Shown piece by piece: positions 1 through 7,554 of a stretch of DNA of 64,000 nucleotides; position 1 is the first letter of the stretch, and every line of letters begins with the position of its first letter. Made by a program: the position numbers and the translations under genes. The stretch comes from JAJPKK01 sp963800215 (GTDB lineage: Bacteria > Pseudomonadota > Alphaproteobacteria > Rhizobiales > Xanthobacteraceae): the NCBI GenBank assembly GCA_963800215.1, contig CAWCZY010000007.1:248001-312000 (forward strand), in the 5' to 3' direction. Under the pieces are notes generated by a model. The model saw nothing but the letters and a program-made list of their open reading frames with translations, was not told the origin of the DNA and did not search any database.

Positions 1-644
1 ATCGCGAGGATCTTCTTCATGGATTCTTCCTGGTCGGGCAAATAGGTGTCCGCCATGATGCGGAACTGGGTGCCGGACAACGGAAGGAAGTCGACCACGA
101 AGATGATCTTCTCCTTCGGCAGGCGCATGATCAGCGAATTGTCGCCATGGTTCTTGCCGACATAGAGAAGCTCGAGCGTCGTGCCCCCGAGTTCGAGCTT
201 GCCGCCGCTGTCGGTGACGACGAGATCGGGAATGACGACGTCCGGCCTGTTGCGCTGTTCCAGGATCGCCTTGGTCCTCCAGTGGGAAACGAATACGGCG
301 CCGAGATCCTTGAACGGCTTGCCGCCCGCGATATGGTCGAGGTGGCTATGGCTGTAGACGACGTACTTGATCGGCGCCTGGGTGATCTTGCGTATCTCGG
401 CGATGTAGGCCGCCGCCGCCGGACGGCGTTCCCCGATCGGGTCGGTGGCTATCACCCCCTCCGGCGTGACGATGAACATGGCCTGATGGCCCTGATAGCG
501 GAAGATGTAGACGCCATCGGTACCCTCGACCTTGGTGGTCGAGAACAGCGGTGGCGCCGGCGGCGTCGTCGGGGCTTGCGCGAAGGCCGGCAGAGCCGCG
601 GCGATCAGAACGCCGGCGAGCACTGCAGTGGCTAGACGTGACAT
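1..644 (-). CDS. Secreted MBL-fold metallo-hydrolase (N-terminal part; runs off the left edge)
   Basis: The first 214 residues of a metallo-beta-lactamase-fold protein are present; the C-terminus lies beyond position 1. Residues 1-23 form a signal peptide ending in AFAQA, so the protein is exported. The zinc-binding signature HSHLDH is at residues 99-104, followed by a glycine pair as in the family. The ATG at 644 is preceded by the ribosome site AAGGGAG about 7 bases upstream. The substrate cannot be read from this part; class B hydrolases, quinoprotein-relay-like proteins and lactonases share the fold. Nothing in the neighbouring cytochrome b561 gene fixes the role. Confidence 0.85.
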   Translation of the reverse strand, partial: MSRLATAVLAGVLIAAALPAFAQAPTTPPAPPLFSTTKVEGTDGVYIFRYQGHQAMFIVTPEGVIATDPIGERRPAAAAYIAEIRKITQAPIKYVVYSHSHLDHIAGGKPFKDLGAVFVSHWRTKAILEQRNRPDVVIPDLVVTDSGGKLELGGTTLELLYVGKNHGDNSLIMRLPKEKIIFVVDFLPLSGTQFRIMADTYLPDQEESMKKILA

Positions 645-831
645 GGATTTCTCCCTTGCTCTTGATTGCAAACCGCTTGTGCGGCGTTTTCAGGCCGAGT
701 GACCGCCGGTCGATGTCGATGGAGCCTTGGAGAACCGGCATTCAACTCGCCGGAAAATCCTCTAGCACGCCGCCGTTCGGTGCGCTTGAAAATGTCTGGC
801 CCAAAATCCCCGAGCGCACGGCGCGAAACTG

Positions 832-1437
832 TCAGTCCTGTTCCGCCCGCTTTCGCCCCGTGATCATCGCGCGCACCAGGTTTTCACGATGGGCGAAGCT
901 CGCGAGCGCGACACCGAAGACGTGCAGCACCACCAGCACCAGCGTGATGTTGGCCACCGTTTCATGCACCTGCTTCATGAAGAGCGGCGGACGACGCTGA
1001 CCCGGCACGCGCGCCGGGCGCTCGACCTTGGCGACGACTCCCGAAAGGGGGCCCTCGCCTCGCTCCGCCGCCAAGTTCGCCATCCCGGTTCCCACCGTCG
1101 CGACGATCATGATCAGCAGCGCGACGATCATCGCTCCTCCCGCCGGGCTGTGTCCGAGGTAGCGTTTCGACGAGAACCGGATCAGCCCCGCGAGATAGTC
1201 GAACACCATGCGCGGGCCGCGCACGAAGCCCACGAACCGGGCATTCTCGGGCCCGGCAAAGCCCCATACCACGCGCAGGACGACGAGCGCACCTGCCAGA
1301 TAGCCGAGCCACGAATGCATCCAGCGCGGTTCGTCGGTAAGCCAGTCGACGAGAAAGATCGCCGCGACCAGCCAGTGAACCACCCGGATCAGGGGGTCCC
1401 AGACTCGCACTTCAATTGCCTGCACGCTTGCGTCCAT
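832..1437 (-). CDS. Cytochrome b561 domain protein (di-haem membrane cytochrome b)
   Basis: The 201-residue protein has about four hydrophobic segments and begins with a WDPLIRVVHW segment typical of the Ni/Fe-hydrogenase/cytochrome b561 family, where paired histidines bind haem b within the membrane. Further candidate haem histidines are in the first half (MHSWLGY) and near the end (KQVHETVANI and VVLHVFG). It probably passes electrons between the quinone pool and a soluble partner, often a c-type cytochrome. The ATG at 1437 is chosen over the in-frame upstream start because GGGAGGAG lies just before it. No partner cytochrome gene is next to it. Confidence 0.85.
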   Translation of the reverse strand: MDASVQAIEVRVWDPLIRVVHWLVAAIFLVDWLTDEPRWMHSWLGYLAGALVVLRVVWGFAGPENARFVGFVRGPRMVFDYLAGLIRFSSKRYLGHSPAGGAMIVALLIMIVATVGTGMANLAAERGEGPLSGVVAKVERPARVPGQRRPPLFMKQVHETVANITLVLVVLHVFGVALASFAHRENLVRAMITGRKRAEQD

Positions 1438-1504
1438 GCCTGCTCCTCCCAAAATCCCGCCGCCGTGGATAACTACCGGCAACCGGCGAGTTTACCGCGT
1501 TGAT

Positions 1505-2233
1505 CTAAACCAGCATCGTGGAGATTTTGGGTTCGCCTGCGGCCGGACCGATCGCCGCATGGCGGATGACGAGGAAACGGGCGTCGGGCCTATCCTGGCG
1601 CAACAACGCGATGCGGTCGATCGGCAGCGGTCCTGTGCCACATGCCGCGGCGAACCTGTCTCGGAGATAGGGCAGGACGACGGCATGCCGGTCGGCATCG
1701 AGCCGGCCGGTCAGCGTCAGGTGCAGGCGGAAATCGTCGAACACGTAAGGGTAGCCCCAACGGTCGAGATTGCCGATCTGTCGCTCGCTCAGGCCGTCGA
1801 GGCGCCGGTTGCGATCATGTTCGCTCGACGGCGCGCGAAAGCGATCGAAGGCGGCGACGCAGTCCGCCGCAAGCCGGTCGATCGCGGGCTCCGCCGCAGT
1901 CGGGATGATCGCAATGAAGCCCTGCAACGAGGCGACCATCGGCTCGAAAACGGGCGCGGATTCGATCGAGCGCGAAAACGCGTGGAACGCGTCGACCAGT
2001 TCGGATTCCGCGGCCTGCTCGGCGAGGTGAAACGGCGCCTTGAGCGTGGCATGGAAGCCGTAGCGGCGCGGCTCGCCGGTCAAGTCGCGCCAAGCGCATC
2101 GCTCCACCGGCAACGGATCGGGAAAAGCGACGTCGGCGCCGGTGTAGCAATCATAGCCGAGCGCGCCGGCGCCGAACCGGTAGAGCGCGCCGTCCGCGGC
2201 GGGCACGAAATAGATCGCATATCTCGGATTCAC
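1505..2233 (-). CDS. DUF1045 phosphonate-metabolism protein (2H phosphoesterase-like)
   Basis: This 242-residue protein belongs to the DUF1045 family that accompanies C-P lyase genes in alphaproteobacteria. Two HxT-type motifs, FHATLKAPF near residue 60 and LHLTLTG near residue 170, are the paired catalytic motifs of 2H phosphoesterases, which act on cyclic or 2'-phosphates. By inference it may hydrolyse the cyclic ribose phosphate released by the lyase, a step done in E. coli by the unrelated PhnP. The start is GTG at 2233 with GGAG upstream. It lies 22 bp after phnM and is the last gene of the leftward phnF-phnM-DUF1045 operon. Confidence 0.85.
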   Translation of the reverse strand: MNPRYAIYFVPAADGALYRFGAGALGYDCYTGADVAFPDPLPVERCAWRDLTGEPRRYGFHATLKAPFHLAEQAAESELVDAFHAFSRSIESAPVFEPMVASLQGFIAIIPTAAEPAIDRLAADCVAAFDRFRAPSSEHDRNRRLDGLSERQIGNLDRWGYPYVFDDFRLHLTLTGRLDADRHAVVLPYLRDRFAAACGTGPLPIDRIALLRQDRPDARFLVIRHAAIGPAAGEPKISTMLV

Positions 2234-2255
2234 CGGCGCCGCTCCGGCAGCCGCC

Positions 2256-3467
2256 TCACGACAGCCGCGATGCGTCGGTCAGGTAAACGATACGGCCGGC
2301 GGAGATCGCCGCCACCACTTGCGGGCGACTGCCGGCGCCAGAATCGACCAGGATCACGTCGGCGCGGCGGCCGGCCGCGATGACGCCGCGATCGGCGAGG
2401 CCGACCGCCGCCGCCGGGGTTTCGGAGATCAGCGCCCACGCCCGTTCCAGCGGCGTAACCTGGTCGGCCGCGAGCCGGAACGCCGCGATGAGCTGCGCCG
2501 GGTAGTAATAGTCCGAGGCCAGGATCGAGCACAGTCCGCGCGCGATCATGTCCTTGGCGTTGACCCATCCGATATGGCTGCCGCCGCGCACCACATTGGG
2601 GGCGCCGAGCACGATGTCGTCGCCGGCCGCCGCGGCCTCTTGCGCCGTCTCGATGGTGATCGGAAATTCGGCGAGACGGCATCCGAGCGCACGGAACCCG
2701 CGGCGCTGCTCCGGGCTCGCATCGTCGTGGGAGAGCAGCGGCACCCCGCTGGCGCGCGCGCACGCGGCGAGCCGCTCGATCGAACCCGGCACTTCGCCGG
2801 CACGTTCGTTGACGCGCGCGACCAGCGCCATGAATTGATCGAGCGGCAGGCCGGAACGCTCGGCCATCTGCGCAATCTTTTCCGGACGCGATTTTTCCTC
2901 CGGCACATGGTTGTTGAATGCCAGCAGGCCGATGCGGCGCGCACCGATCCAATCGGCGATTTCGGGTTCGGCGTCGAGATTGTAGGTCTCGTGGCGCAGG
3001 TGGAACCTGGTGTCGGCGCCGAGCCGCGGACGCAGCGCCTCCATCGCGGCGAGCAGCGCGCGGGCATTTTCGGCGCTGCGCAGGCCGGGCTCCCATGACC
3101 ACGTCACGCCGTGGAACACCGTGGTGATGCCGTTTGCCACCACCTGGCGATCGGTGTCCATGAGCGCGATGTCGAGGGCGAAATGCACGCCGGGCCGCGG
3201 CATCATCTGCCGCTCGAAGGCATCGCCATGAATGTCGACGATGCCGGGCAGCACCAGCAGCCCGTCGGCATCGAGCGCGCGCGCAGCGGCACCATTCCGG
3301 CCGAAGTCGCGGCCGATGTCGCGGATCATGCCATCGTGCAGGCCGACGCCGGTCGTCTCGAACCGGTCGCCGACGAGAACACGGCCGCCATCGATGCGAA
3401 GGCCCGGCGGCGCCGCAGCCACGAGCGGGGAGCTGTCGCGGGTTTTCCAATCGATCATCGACGCCAT
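2256..3467 (-). CDS. phnM: PhnM-type ribose-1-methylphosphonate triphosphate diphosphohydrolase (copy 1)
   Basis: The 403-residue protein is an amidohydrolase-superfamily member of the PhnM family. PhnM removes pyrophosphate from alpha-D-ribose-1-methylphosphonate 5-triphosphate. The metal-site segment IHGDAFERQMMPRPGVHF (near residues 80-97) carries the HxD motif, LLSHDDA is the later acidic-histidine segment, and GAPNVVRGGSH is the family glycine-rich stretch. The ATG at 3467 has GGAG about 10 bases upstream; an alternative ATG is at 3458. It begins 4 bp after the phnF stop, so it is co-transcribed with the regulator. A second phnM lies at 9044, and this copy diverges from it clearly, for example HGDAFE here against HTDHIE there. 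Confidence 0.88.
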   Translation of the reverse strand: MASMIDWKTRDSSPLVAAAPPGLRIDGGRVLVGDRFETTGVGLHDGMIRDIGRDFGRNGAAARALDADGLLVLPGIVDIHGDAFERQMMPRPGVHFALDIALMDTDRQVVANGITTVFHGVTWSWEPGLRSAENARALLAAMEALRPRLGADTRFHLRHETYNLDAEPEIADWIGARRIGLLAFNNHVPEEKSRPEKIAQMAERSGLPLDQFMALVARVNERAGEVPGSIERLAACARASGVPLLSHDDASPEQRRGFRALGCRLAEFPITIETAQEAAAAGDDIVLGAPNVVRGGSHIGWVNAKDMIARGLCSILASDYYYPAQLIAAFRLAADQVTPLERAWALISETPAAAVGLADRGVIAAGRRADVILVDSGAGSRPQVVAAISAGRIVYLTDASRLS

Positions 3468-3471
3468 CGTT

Positions 3472-4203
3472 TCAGCTCTCCACCACCAGTTCGACGCGAT
3501 CCGCCGCGAACCGGGTACGCTTGGTCGACAACGGCTCGCCGGACGGAGCCACATCGGTGCTCTCGACCAGGAGCACCGGGCGGCCGGGGGCGATCCTCAG
3601 CCGCTGCGCATCCATCGCATCGGCCATGGCCGCGGATATATGGGTGCTGTGGCGGCGGTAGTCGCGGAAGCCGTAATGGGCGAAGGTCGCGGTCAGCCCG
3701 CGCTTGGTGCGAAATACCTTTGCGGCGTCAGCCATGCGGCGCGCCGGCAGCCAGGTCGTCGCGATGCAGATCGGCACCCGGTCGGCGCTGCGCAGGATTT
3801 CCAGGCGCACGACGGGCTCGCCCACCGCGAGGCCGAGCCGCTGCGCCACCGCGCGGGTCGCCGGCTCCCGCGCATCGGCGATGAGGCGGCCACCCACCTC
3901 GCGGCCGGCGGTGCCGACGATCTCGGAGAACCGCGTCCGCACCCCGATCGGATAGGCGAGCCGGCGCGGCGCGACGAAGGTGCCGCTGCCGCGCTCGGCG
4001 CGAACGAGGCCGCGCTGCGCGAGTTCGGCGAGCGCGCGGCGCACGGTGTGCCGGTTGACGTCGAAACGGCCCGCGATGTCCATCTCGCCGGGCAGCCGGT
4101 CGCCGGACGCATAGGCGCCGGCGATGATCTCCTGCTCGATGTCGTCGGCGATCCGGCGCCACAGCGTCACGCCTTGCAGGCCGGCATCATTGGGTGCGCG
4201 CAT
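3472..4203 (-). CDS. phnF: PhnF, GntR/HutC-family transcriptional regulator of phosphonate genes
   Basis: The 243-residue protein has an N-terminal GntR winged helix-turn-helix (about residues 10-75, with FDVNRHTVRRALAELAQRG as recognition region) and a C-terminal UTRA ligand-binding domain (about 90-235). This is the architecture of PhnF, a repressor of phn genes. It heads the leftward operon and is divergent from phnG. A 22-bp palindrome of the form expected for HutC-type regulators lies 45 bp upstream of its start, inside the shared control region, so it probably controls itself and the phnG-N operon. The ATG at 4203 is chosen; a TTG at 4212 is possible and neither has a strong ribosome site. 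Confidence 0.9.
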   Translation of the reverse strand: MRAPNDAGLQGVTLWRRIADDIEQEIIAGAYASGDRLPGEMDIAGRFDVNRHTVRRALAELAQRGLVRAERGSGTFVAPRRLAYPIGVRTRFSEIVGTAGREVGGRLIADAREPATRAVAQRLGLAVGEPVVRLEILRSADRVPICIATTWLPARRMADAAKVFRTKRGLTATFAHYGFRDYRRHSTHISAAMADAMDAQRLRIAPGRPVLLVESTDVAPSGEPLSTKRTRFAADRVELVVES

Positions 4204-4223
4204 CACAAGCAAACCGTCATCAC

Positions 4224-4238
4224 GCCGTCATTGACGGC
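4224..4238. promoter_or_regulatory. 15-bp perfect inverted repeat in the phnF-phnG intergenic region
   Basis: The arms GCCGTCA and TGACGGC are separated by one base. It sits between the phnF start and the larger TGTCTA palindrome. It could be a second regulator site, for example for a phosphate-starvation or nitrogen regulator, or chance in a GC-rich region. It does not resemble a pho box clearly. Confidence 0.4.
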
Positions 4239-4247
4239 ATGGCAGGA

Positions 4248-4269
4248 GTTGTCTATTACATTAGACAAC
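4248..4269. promoter_or_regulatory. Probable PhnF operator between phnF and phnG
   Basis: Two perfect 8-base arms, GTTGTCTA and TAGACAAC, flank a 6-base spacer. HutC-subfamily GntR regulators generally bind palindromes built from GTxTA/TAxAC half-sites, which these arms contain. The site ends 22 bp before the proposed phnG start and is 45 bp from phnF, so a bound repressor could block promoters in both directions. No separate -35/-10 pair is clear; the AT-rich spacer may be part of a promoter. Confidence 0.75.
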
Positions 4270-4291
4270 TTTGCAAGAGGATTTTTCACCC

Positions 4292-4765
4292 GTGACCGGA
4301 GTGCCGAGGCAAGACACGAGTCGGGACGCCGCGCCCGGGCGGCGCGCCGCGATGGCGACGCTGGCCGACGCGCGCACCGACGAGATCGCCGGCCTGCTCG
4401 GGGCGTTCGGCGCGCCCGCCCATGTCGAGCTGCGCCCGGTCGAGACCGGGCTCGTCATGCTGCAGGGACGCATCGGCGGCGACGGCGCGCCGTTCAATTT
4501 CGGCGAGGCGACGGTGACGCGCGCGGCGGTGCGGATCGCCTCCGGCGAGGTGGGCTTTGCCTATGTGCTGGGGCGCGATCGCGACAAGGCGCGGCTCGCC
4601 GCGCTGTGCGACGCGCTGTGGCAGAACGAGGCGGCGCGCGAGCGCCTGGAACGCGACGTGCTGGCGCCGATCCGCGCCCGGCTCGACGACGAGCGCACGC
4701 GAAGGCGCCGGGAGACCGCGGCGAGCCGGGTCGATTTCTTCACGCTCGTACGCGGCGAGGACTGA
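4292..4765 (+). CDS. phnG: PhnG, subunit of the C-P lyase core complex
   Basis: PhnG (157 residues here) is a small subunit of the PhnGHIJ core complex, which links methylphosphonate to the ribose of ATP. The sequence shows the family pattern: an N-terminal helix-rich part, a central RPVETGLVMLQGRIGGDG segment, and the conserved FNFGEATVTRAAVRI segment. The GTG start at 4292 is preferred because AAGAGGA lies about 10 bases upstream; a TTG at 4271 is in frame but overlaps the operator region. It opens the rightward phnGHIJKLMN operon and is followed by phnH after 2 bp. Confidence 0.92.
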   Translation: MTGVPRQDTSRDAAPGRRAAMATLADARTDEIAGLLGAFGAPAHVELRPVETGLVMLQGRIGGDGAPFNFGEATVTRAAVRIASGEVGFAYVLGRDRDKARLAALCDALWQNEAARERLERDVLAPIRARLDDERTRRRRETAASRVDFFTLVRGED

Positions 4766-4767
4766 AT

Positions 4768-5403
4768 ATGAGCCTGAACATGGGCCAGGACATGCTCGCA
4801 CCCGGCTTTTGCGATCCGGTGCTGGCCAGCCAGGCGGTGTTCCGCACCGTCATGGAGGCATTAGCGCGTCCCGGCAGCGTCGCGGTCGTCGACGCCGCGG
4901 TCGCGGCACCGGCGCCGCTCGGCGCCGCGGCGGGGGCGCTCGCCCTGACGCTGCTCGATTTCGACACGCCGGTGTGGCTCGATCCCGCGCTGGCCGGAGC
5001 GTCTGAAATCGGCGGCTGGTTCAAGTTCCACACCGGGGCGCCGCTCACCACGGATCCCGGCGCCGCAGCGTTCGCGTTCATCGCGGAACCGGCCCGGATG
5101 CCGGATTTCGAGGACTTTTGCCGCGGCAGCTTGGAATATCCGGATCGCTCGACGACGCTGGTGCTGCAGGTCGAACATTTATCGGAAGGCGACGGGTTCA
5201 AGCTTTCCGGCCCCGGGATAAAGGGGACGCGGACGCTTTCGGCTGCGCCCTTGCCGCCCGGCTTCACCGATCGCATGGCGGCAAACCGCGCGCTGTTTCC
5301 TCGCGGCCTCGACATCATCCTGACCTGCGGCCGGAGGCTGGCGGCGCTGCCGCGGTCGGTTCACCTCGCGGAGTTGGTTCGCCTGGCGAAGGAGCACGCC
5401 TGA
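4768..5403 (+). CDS. phnH: PhnH, subunit of the C-P lyase core complex
   Basis: The 211-residue protein matches PhnH in length and in its segments: AFRTVM-like N-terminus (VFRTVMEALARPG), LTLLDFDTPVWL, FHTGAPL, a GSLEYPDRSTTL stretch and the late GPGIKGTRTL element. PhnH is a PLP-transferase-like fold without catalytic activity that packs against PhnJ in the PhnGHIJ complex. The ATG at 4768 begins two bases after the phnG stop. A long open frame extends far upstream on this frame, but it crosses phnF and is not coding. Its stop overlaps the phnI start by one base. Confidence 0.93.
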   Translation: MSLNMGQDMLAPGFCDPVLASQAVFRTVMEALARPGSVAVVDAAVAAPAPLGAAAGALALTLLDFDTPVWLDPALAGASEIGGWFKFHTGAPLTTDPGAAAFAFIAEPARMPDFEDFCRGSLEYPDRSTTLVLQVEHLSEGDGFKLSGPGIKGTRTLSAAPLPPGFTDRMAANRALFPRGLDIILTCGRRLAALPRSVHLAELVRLAKEHA

Positions 5404-6503
5404 TGTACGTCGCCGTCAAGGGCGGAGAACGCGCCATCGAGAACGCTCACGCGCTCCTCGCCGCCGCCCGCCGCGGGGACCCCGCGGTGCCCGAACTCGG
5501 CCTCGACCAGATCTCGGAGCAGTTGGCGCTCGCGGTCGACCGCGTGATGAGCGAAGGCTCGCTCTACGACCGCGAACTGGCGGCGCTCGCCATCAAGCAG
5601 GCCCGTGGCGACATGATCGAAGCGATCTTCCTGGTGCGGGCCTATCGCACCACCCTGCCCCGCTTCGGCGCGTCGGAGGCGATCGACACCGCCGCCATGG
5701 ATATACAGCGCCGTATTTCCGCGACGTTCAAGGACCTGCCGGGCGGCCAGGTACTCGGCCCCACCTTCGACTACACCCACCGGCTGCTCGACCACAGTCT
5801 CGCCGGCCCCGCGGAACTCGCGCCGCTGGAAACCGCGCCGGCGGACGCCGCCTTCCCGCGCCTCACCGAAATCCTCGCCGCCGACGGCCTGATCGAGCCG
5901 GCGCCACCGGACACCGGCGAGCCGGCCGGCGACCTCACCCGCGATCCCCTGACGTTTCCAGCCGATCGCGATCTGCGCTTGCAGAACCTCGCCCGCGGCG
6001 ACGAGGGTTTCCTGCTCGCGCTCGGCTATTCGACCCAACGCGGCTACGGCCGCACTCACCCGTTTGCCGGCGAAATCAGGTTCGGCGAGGTCGAGGTCGA
6101 GCTGTTCGCGGAGGAGGTCGGCTTCGCCGTCCCGCTCGGCCGCATCGCCGTCACCGAGTGCCAGTCCATCAACCAGTTCAAGGGCACCGCGAGCGAAGCG
6201 CCGCGGTTCACCCGCGGCTATGGCCTCGCCTTCGGCCATGGCGAGCGCAAGGCGATCGCCATGGCGCTGGTCGACCGCGCTTTGCGCGCGCGAGAGCTCG
6301 GCGAGGAGATCAAGGCGCCGGCCCAGGACGAGGAGTTCGTGCTGTCGCACTCCGACAATTTGCAGTCGACCGGCTTCGTCGAGCATCTCAAGCTGCCGCA
6401 TTACGTGGACTTCCAAGCGGAGCTCGGGCTGGTGCGGAGGCTGCGCGCGGATTTCACGGCGGCGCCGCCGGGCGACACCGATGTGGCGGAGGCCGCCGAA
6501 TGA
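5403..6503 (+). CDS. phnI: PhnI, nucleoside transferase subunit of C-P lyase
   Basis: PhnI (366 residues, the usual length) with PhnG and PhnH replaces adenine of ATP by the phosphonate to give ribose-1-phosphonate triphosphate. The protein starts MYVAVKGGERAIENAHALL as in PhnI, and contains the conserved ARGDMIEAIFLVRAYRTTLPR region near residue 75, GYSTQRGYGRTHPFAGEIR near 205, and the C-terminal LSHSDNLQSTGFVEHLKLPHY segment. The ATG is inside the phnH stop (TGATG). The stop overlaps the phnJ start by 4 bases, so translation is probably coupled along the operon. Confidence 0.95.
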   Translation: MYVAVKGGERAIENAHALLAAARRGDPAVPELGLDQISEQLALAVDRVMSEGSLYDRELAALAIKQARGDMIEAIFLVRAYRTTLPRFGASEAIDTAAMDIQRRISATFKDLPGGQVLGPTFDYTHRLLDHSLAGPAELAPLETAPADAAFPRLTEILAADGLIEPAPPDTGEPAGDLTRDPLTFPADRDLRLQNLARGDEGFLLALGYSTQRGYGRTHPFAGEIRFGEVEVELFAEEVGFAVPLGRIAVTECQSINQFKGTASEAPRFTRGYGLAFGHGERKAIAMALVDRALRARELGEEIKAPAQDEEFVLSHSDNLQSTGFVEHLKLPHYVDFQAELGLVRRLRADFTAAPPGDTDVAEAAE

Positions 6504-6631
6504 ATGCGCCCGCCTACAACTTCGCCTATCTCGACGAGCAGACCAAGCGGATGATCCGCCGCGCCATCCTCAAGGCGATCGCCATTCCCGGCTACCAGGT
6601 GCCGTTCGCCAGCCGCGAAATGCCGATGCCC

Positions 6632-6634
6632 TAG
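6632..6634 (+). other. In-frame TAG in phnJ
   Basis: The amber codon replaces a conserved tyrosine codon; TAC to TAG needs one base change. Reading continues in the same frame on both sides with full conservation, so this is not a frameshift. The next possible restart, GTG at 6653, would remove about 51 residues. Confidence 0.9.
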
Positions 6635-7369
6635 GGCTGGGGCACCGGTGGGGTGCAGGTCACCGCCGCCATTCTCGGGCCAAACGACGTGCTCAAGGTG
6701 ATCGACCAGGGCTCCGACGACACCACCAATGCGGTGTCGATTCGCAAGTTCTTCGTCAAGACCGCGGGCGTGAAGATCACGACCTCGACCGCCGATGCGA
6801 CCATCATGCAGACCCGCCACCGCATCCCCGAACTGCCGCTCACCGAGCAGCAGGTGCTGGTGTTCCAGGTGCCGATCCCCGAGCCGCTGCGGTTCCTCGA
6901 GCCGCGGGAAACCGAAACCCGCCAGATGCATGCGCTGGAGGAATACGGGCTCATGCATGTGAAGCTCTACGAGGACATCAGCCGCCACGGCCAGATCTCG
7001 ACCAGCTACGCCTATCCCGTGAAGGTCGACGGCCGCTACGTGATGGACCCGTCGCCGACGCCGAAGTTCGACAATCCGAAAATGAACGATTGCGCGGCGC
7101 TGCAACTGTTCGGCGCCGGGCGCGAAAAGCGCATCTATGCGATCCCACCCTACACGAGGGTGGTGTCACTCGATTTCGAGGATCACCCGTTCGAACCCAG
7201 ATGGTCTTCCGGCACTTGCGCGCTGTGCGCGGCGACCGACAGCTTCCTCGACGAGATCATCACCGACGACCGCGGCGGGCGGATGTTCGTATGCTCCGAT
7301 ACCGACCATTGCGAGATCCGGCGCGCTGCGGCGCCGCATGTGCCCGAGACCGTCACTCCGGGGGGGAGC

Positions 7370-7495
7370 GAAGCATCAAACTCCCTCCCCCTGGAAGGGG
7401 GAGGGTTGGGGCGGGGGTCTACTGACTCGCCACCTGTTCCGCCCGCGACCCCCTCCCCGACCCTCCCCCTTTCAGGGGGAGGAAGTGAAGCATCC
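7370..7495. repeat. Large imperfect inverted repeat inside the 3' end of phnJ
   Basis: Left arm 7370-7419 and right arm 7447-7495 are near reverse complements: each contains a CTCCCTCCCCCT-type run, a short loop, a GGGGGAGGGT run and the flank GAAGCATC. It resembles the palindromic intergenic elements of rhizobial and Rhodopseudomonas-type genomes. It is read through in frame as part of the phnJ tail. Confidence 0.75.
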
Positions 7496-7505
7496 ACCAG
7501 TGGAG

Positions 7506-7545
7506 TGGATTCCGGGTTCCGGCCTGCGGCCGGCCCCGGAATGAC
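7506..7545. repeat. Half copy of the CCGGAATGAC palindromic repeat family
   Basis: The stretch starts TGGATTCCGGGTTC and ends CCCCGGAATGAC. The same ends form the right half of full elements at 29059, 48228, 59548 and 62996. Here only the right half is present, next to the other repeat and within the phnJ frame. Confidence 0.75.
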
Positions 7546-7554
7546 GGGGCGGCG

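Noticed and set aside
3232..4767. A long open frame leading into phnH on the plus strand
   Set aside because: It runs antisense to phnF and through the operator and phnG; PhnH begins at 4768 by family length and spacing. High GC content makes long antisense frames common here.
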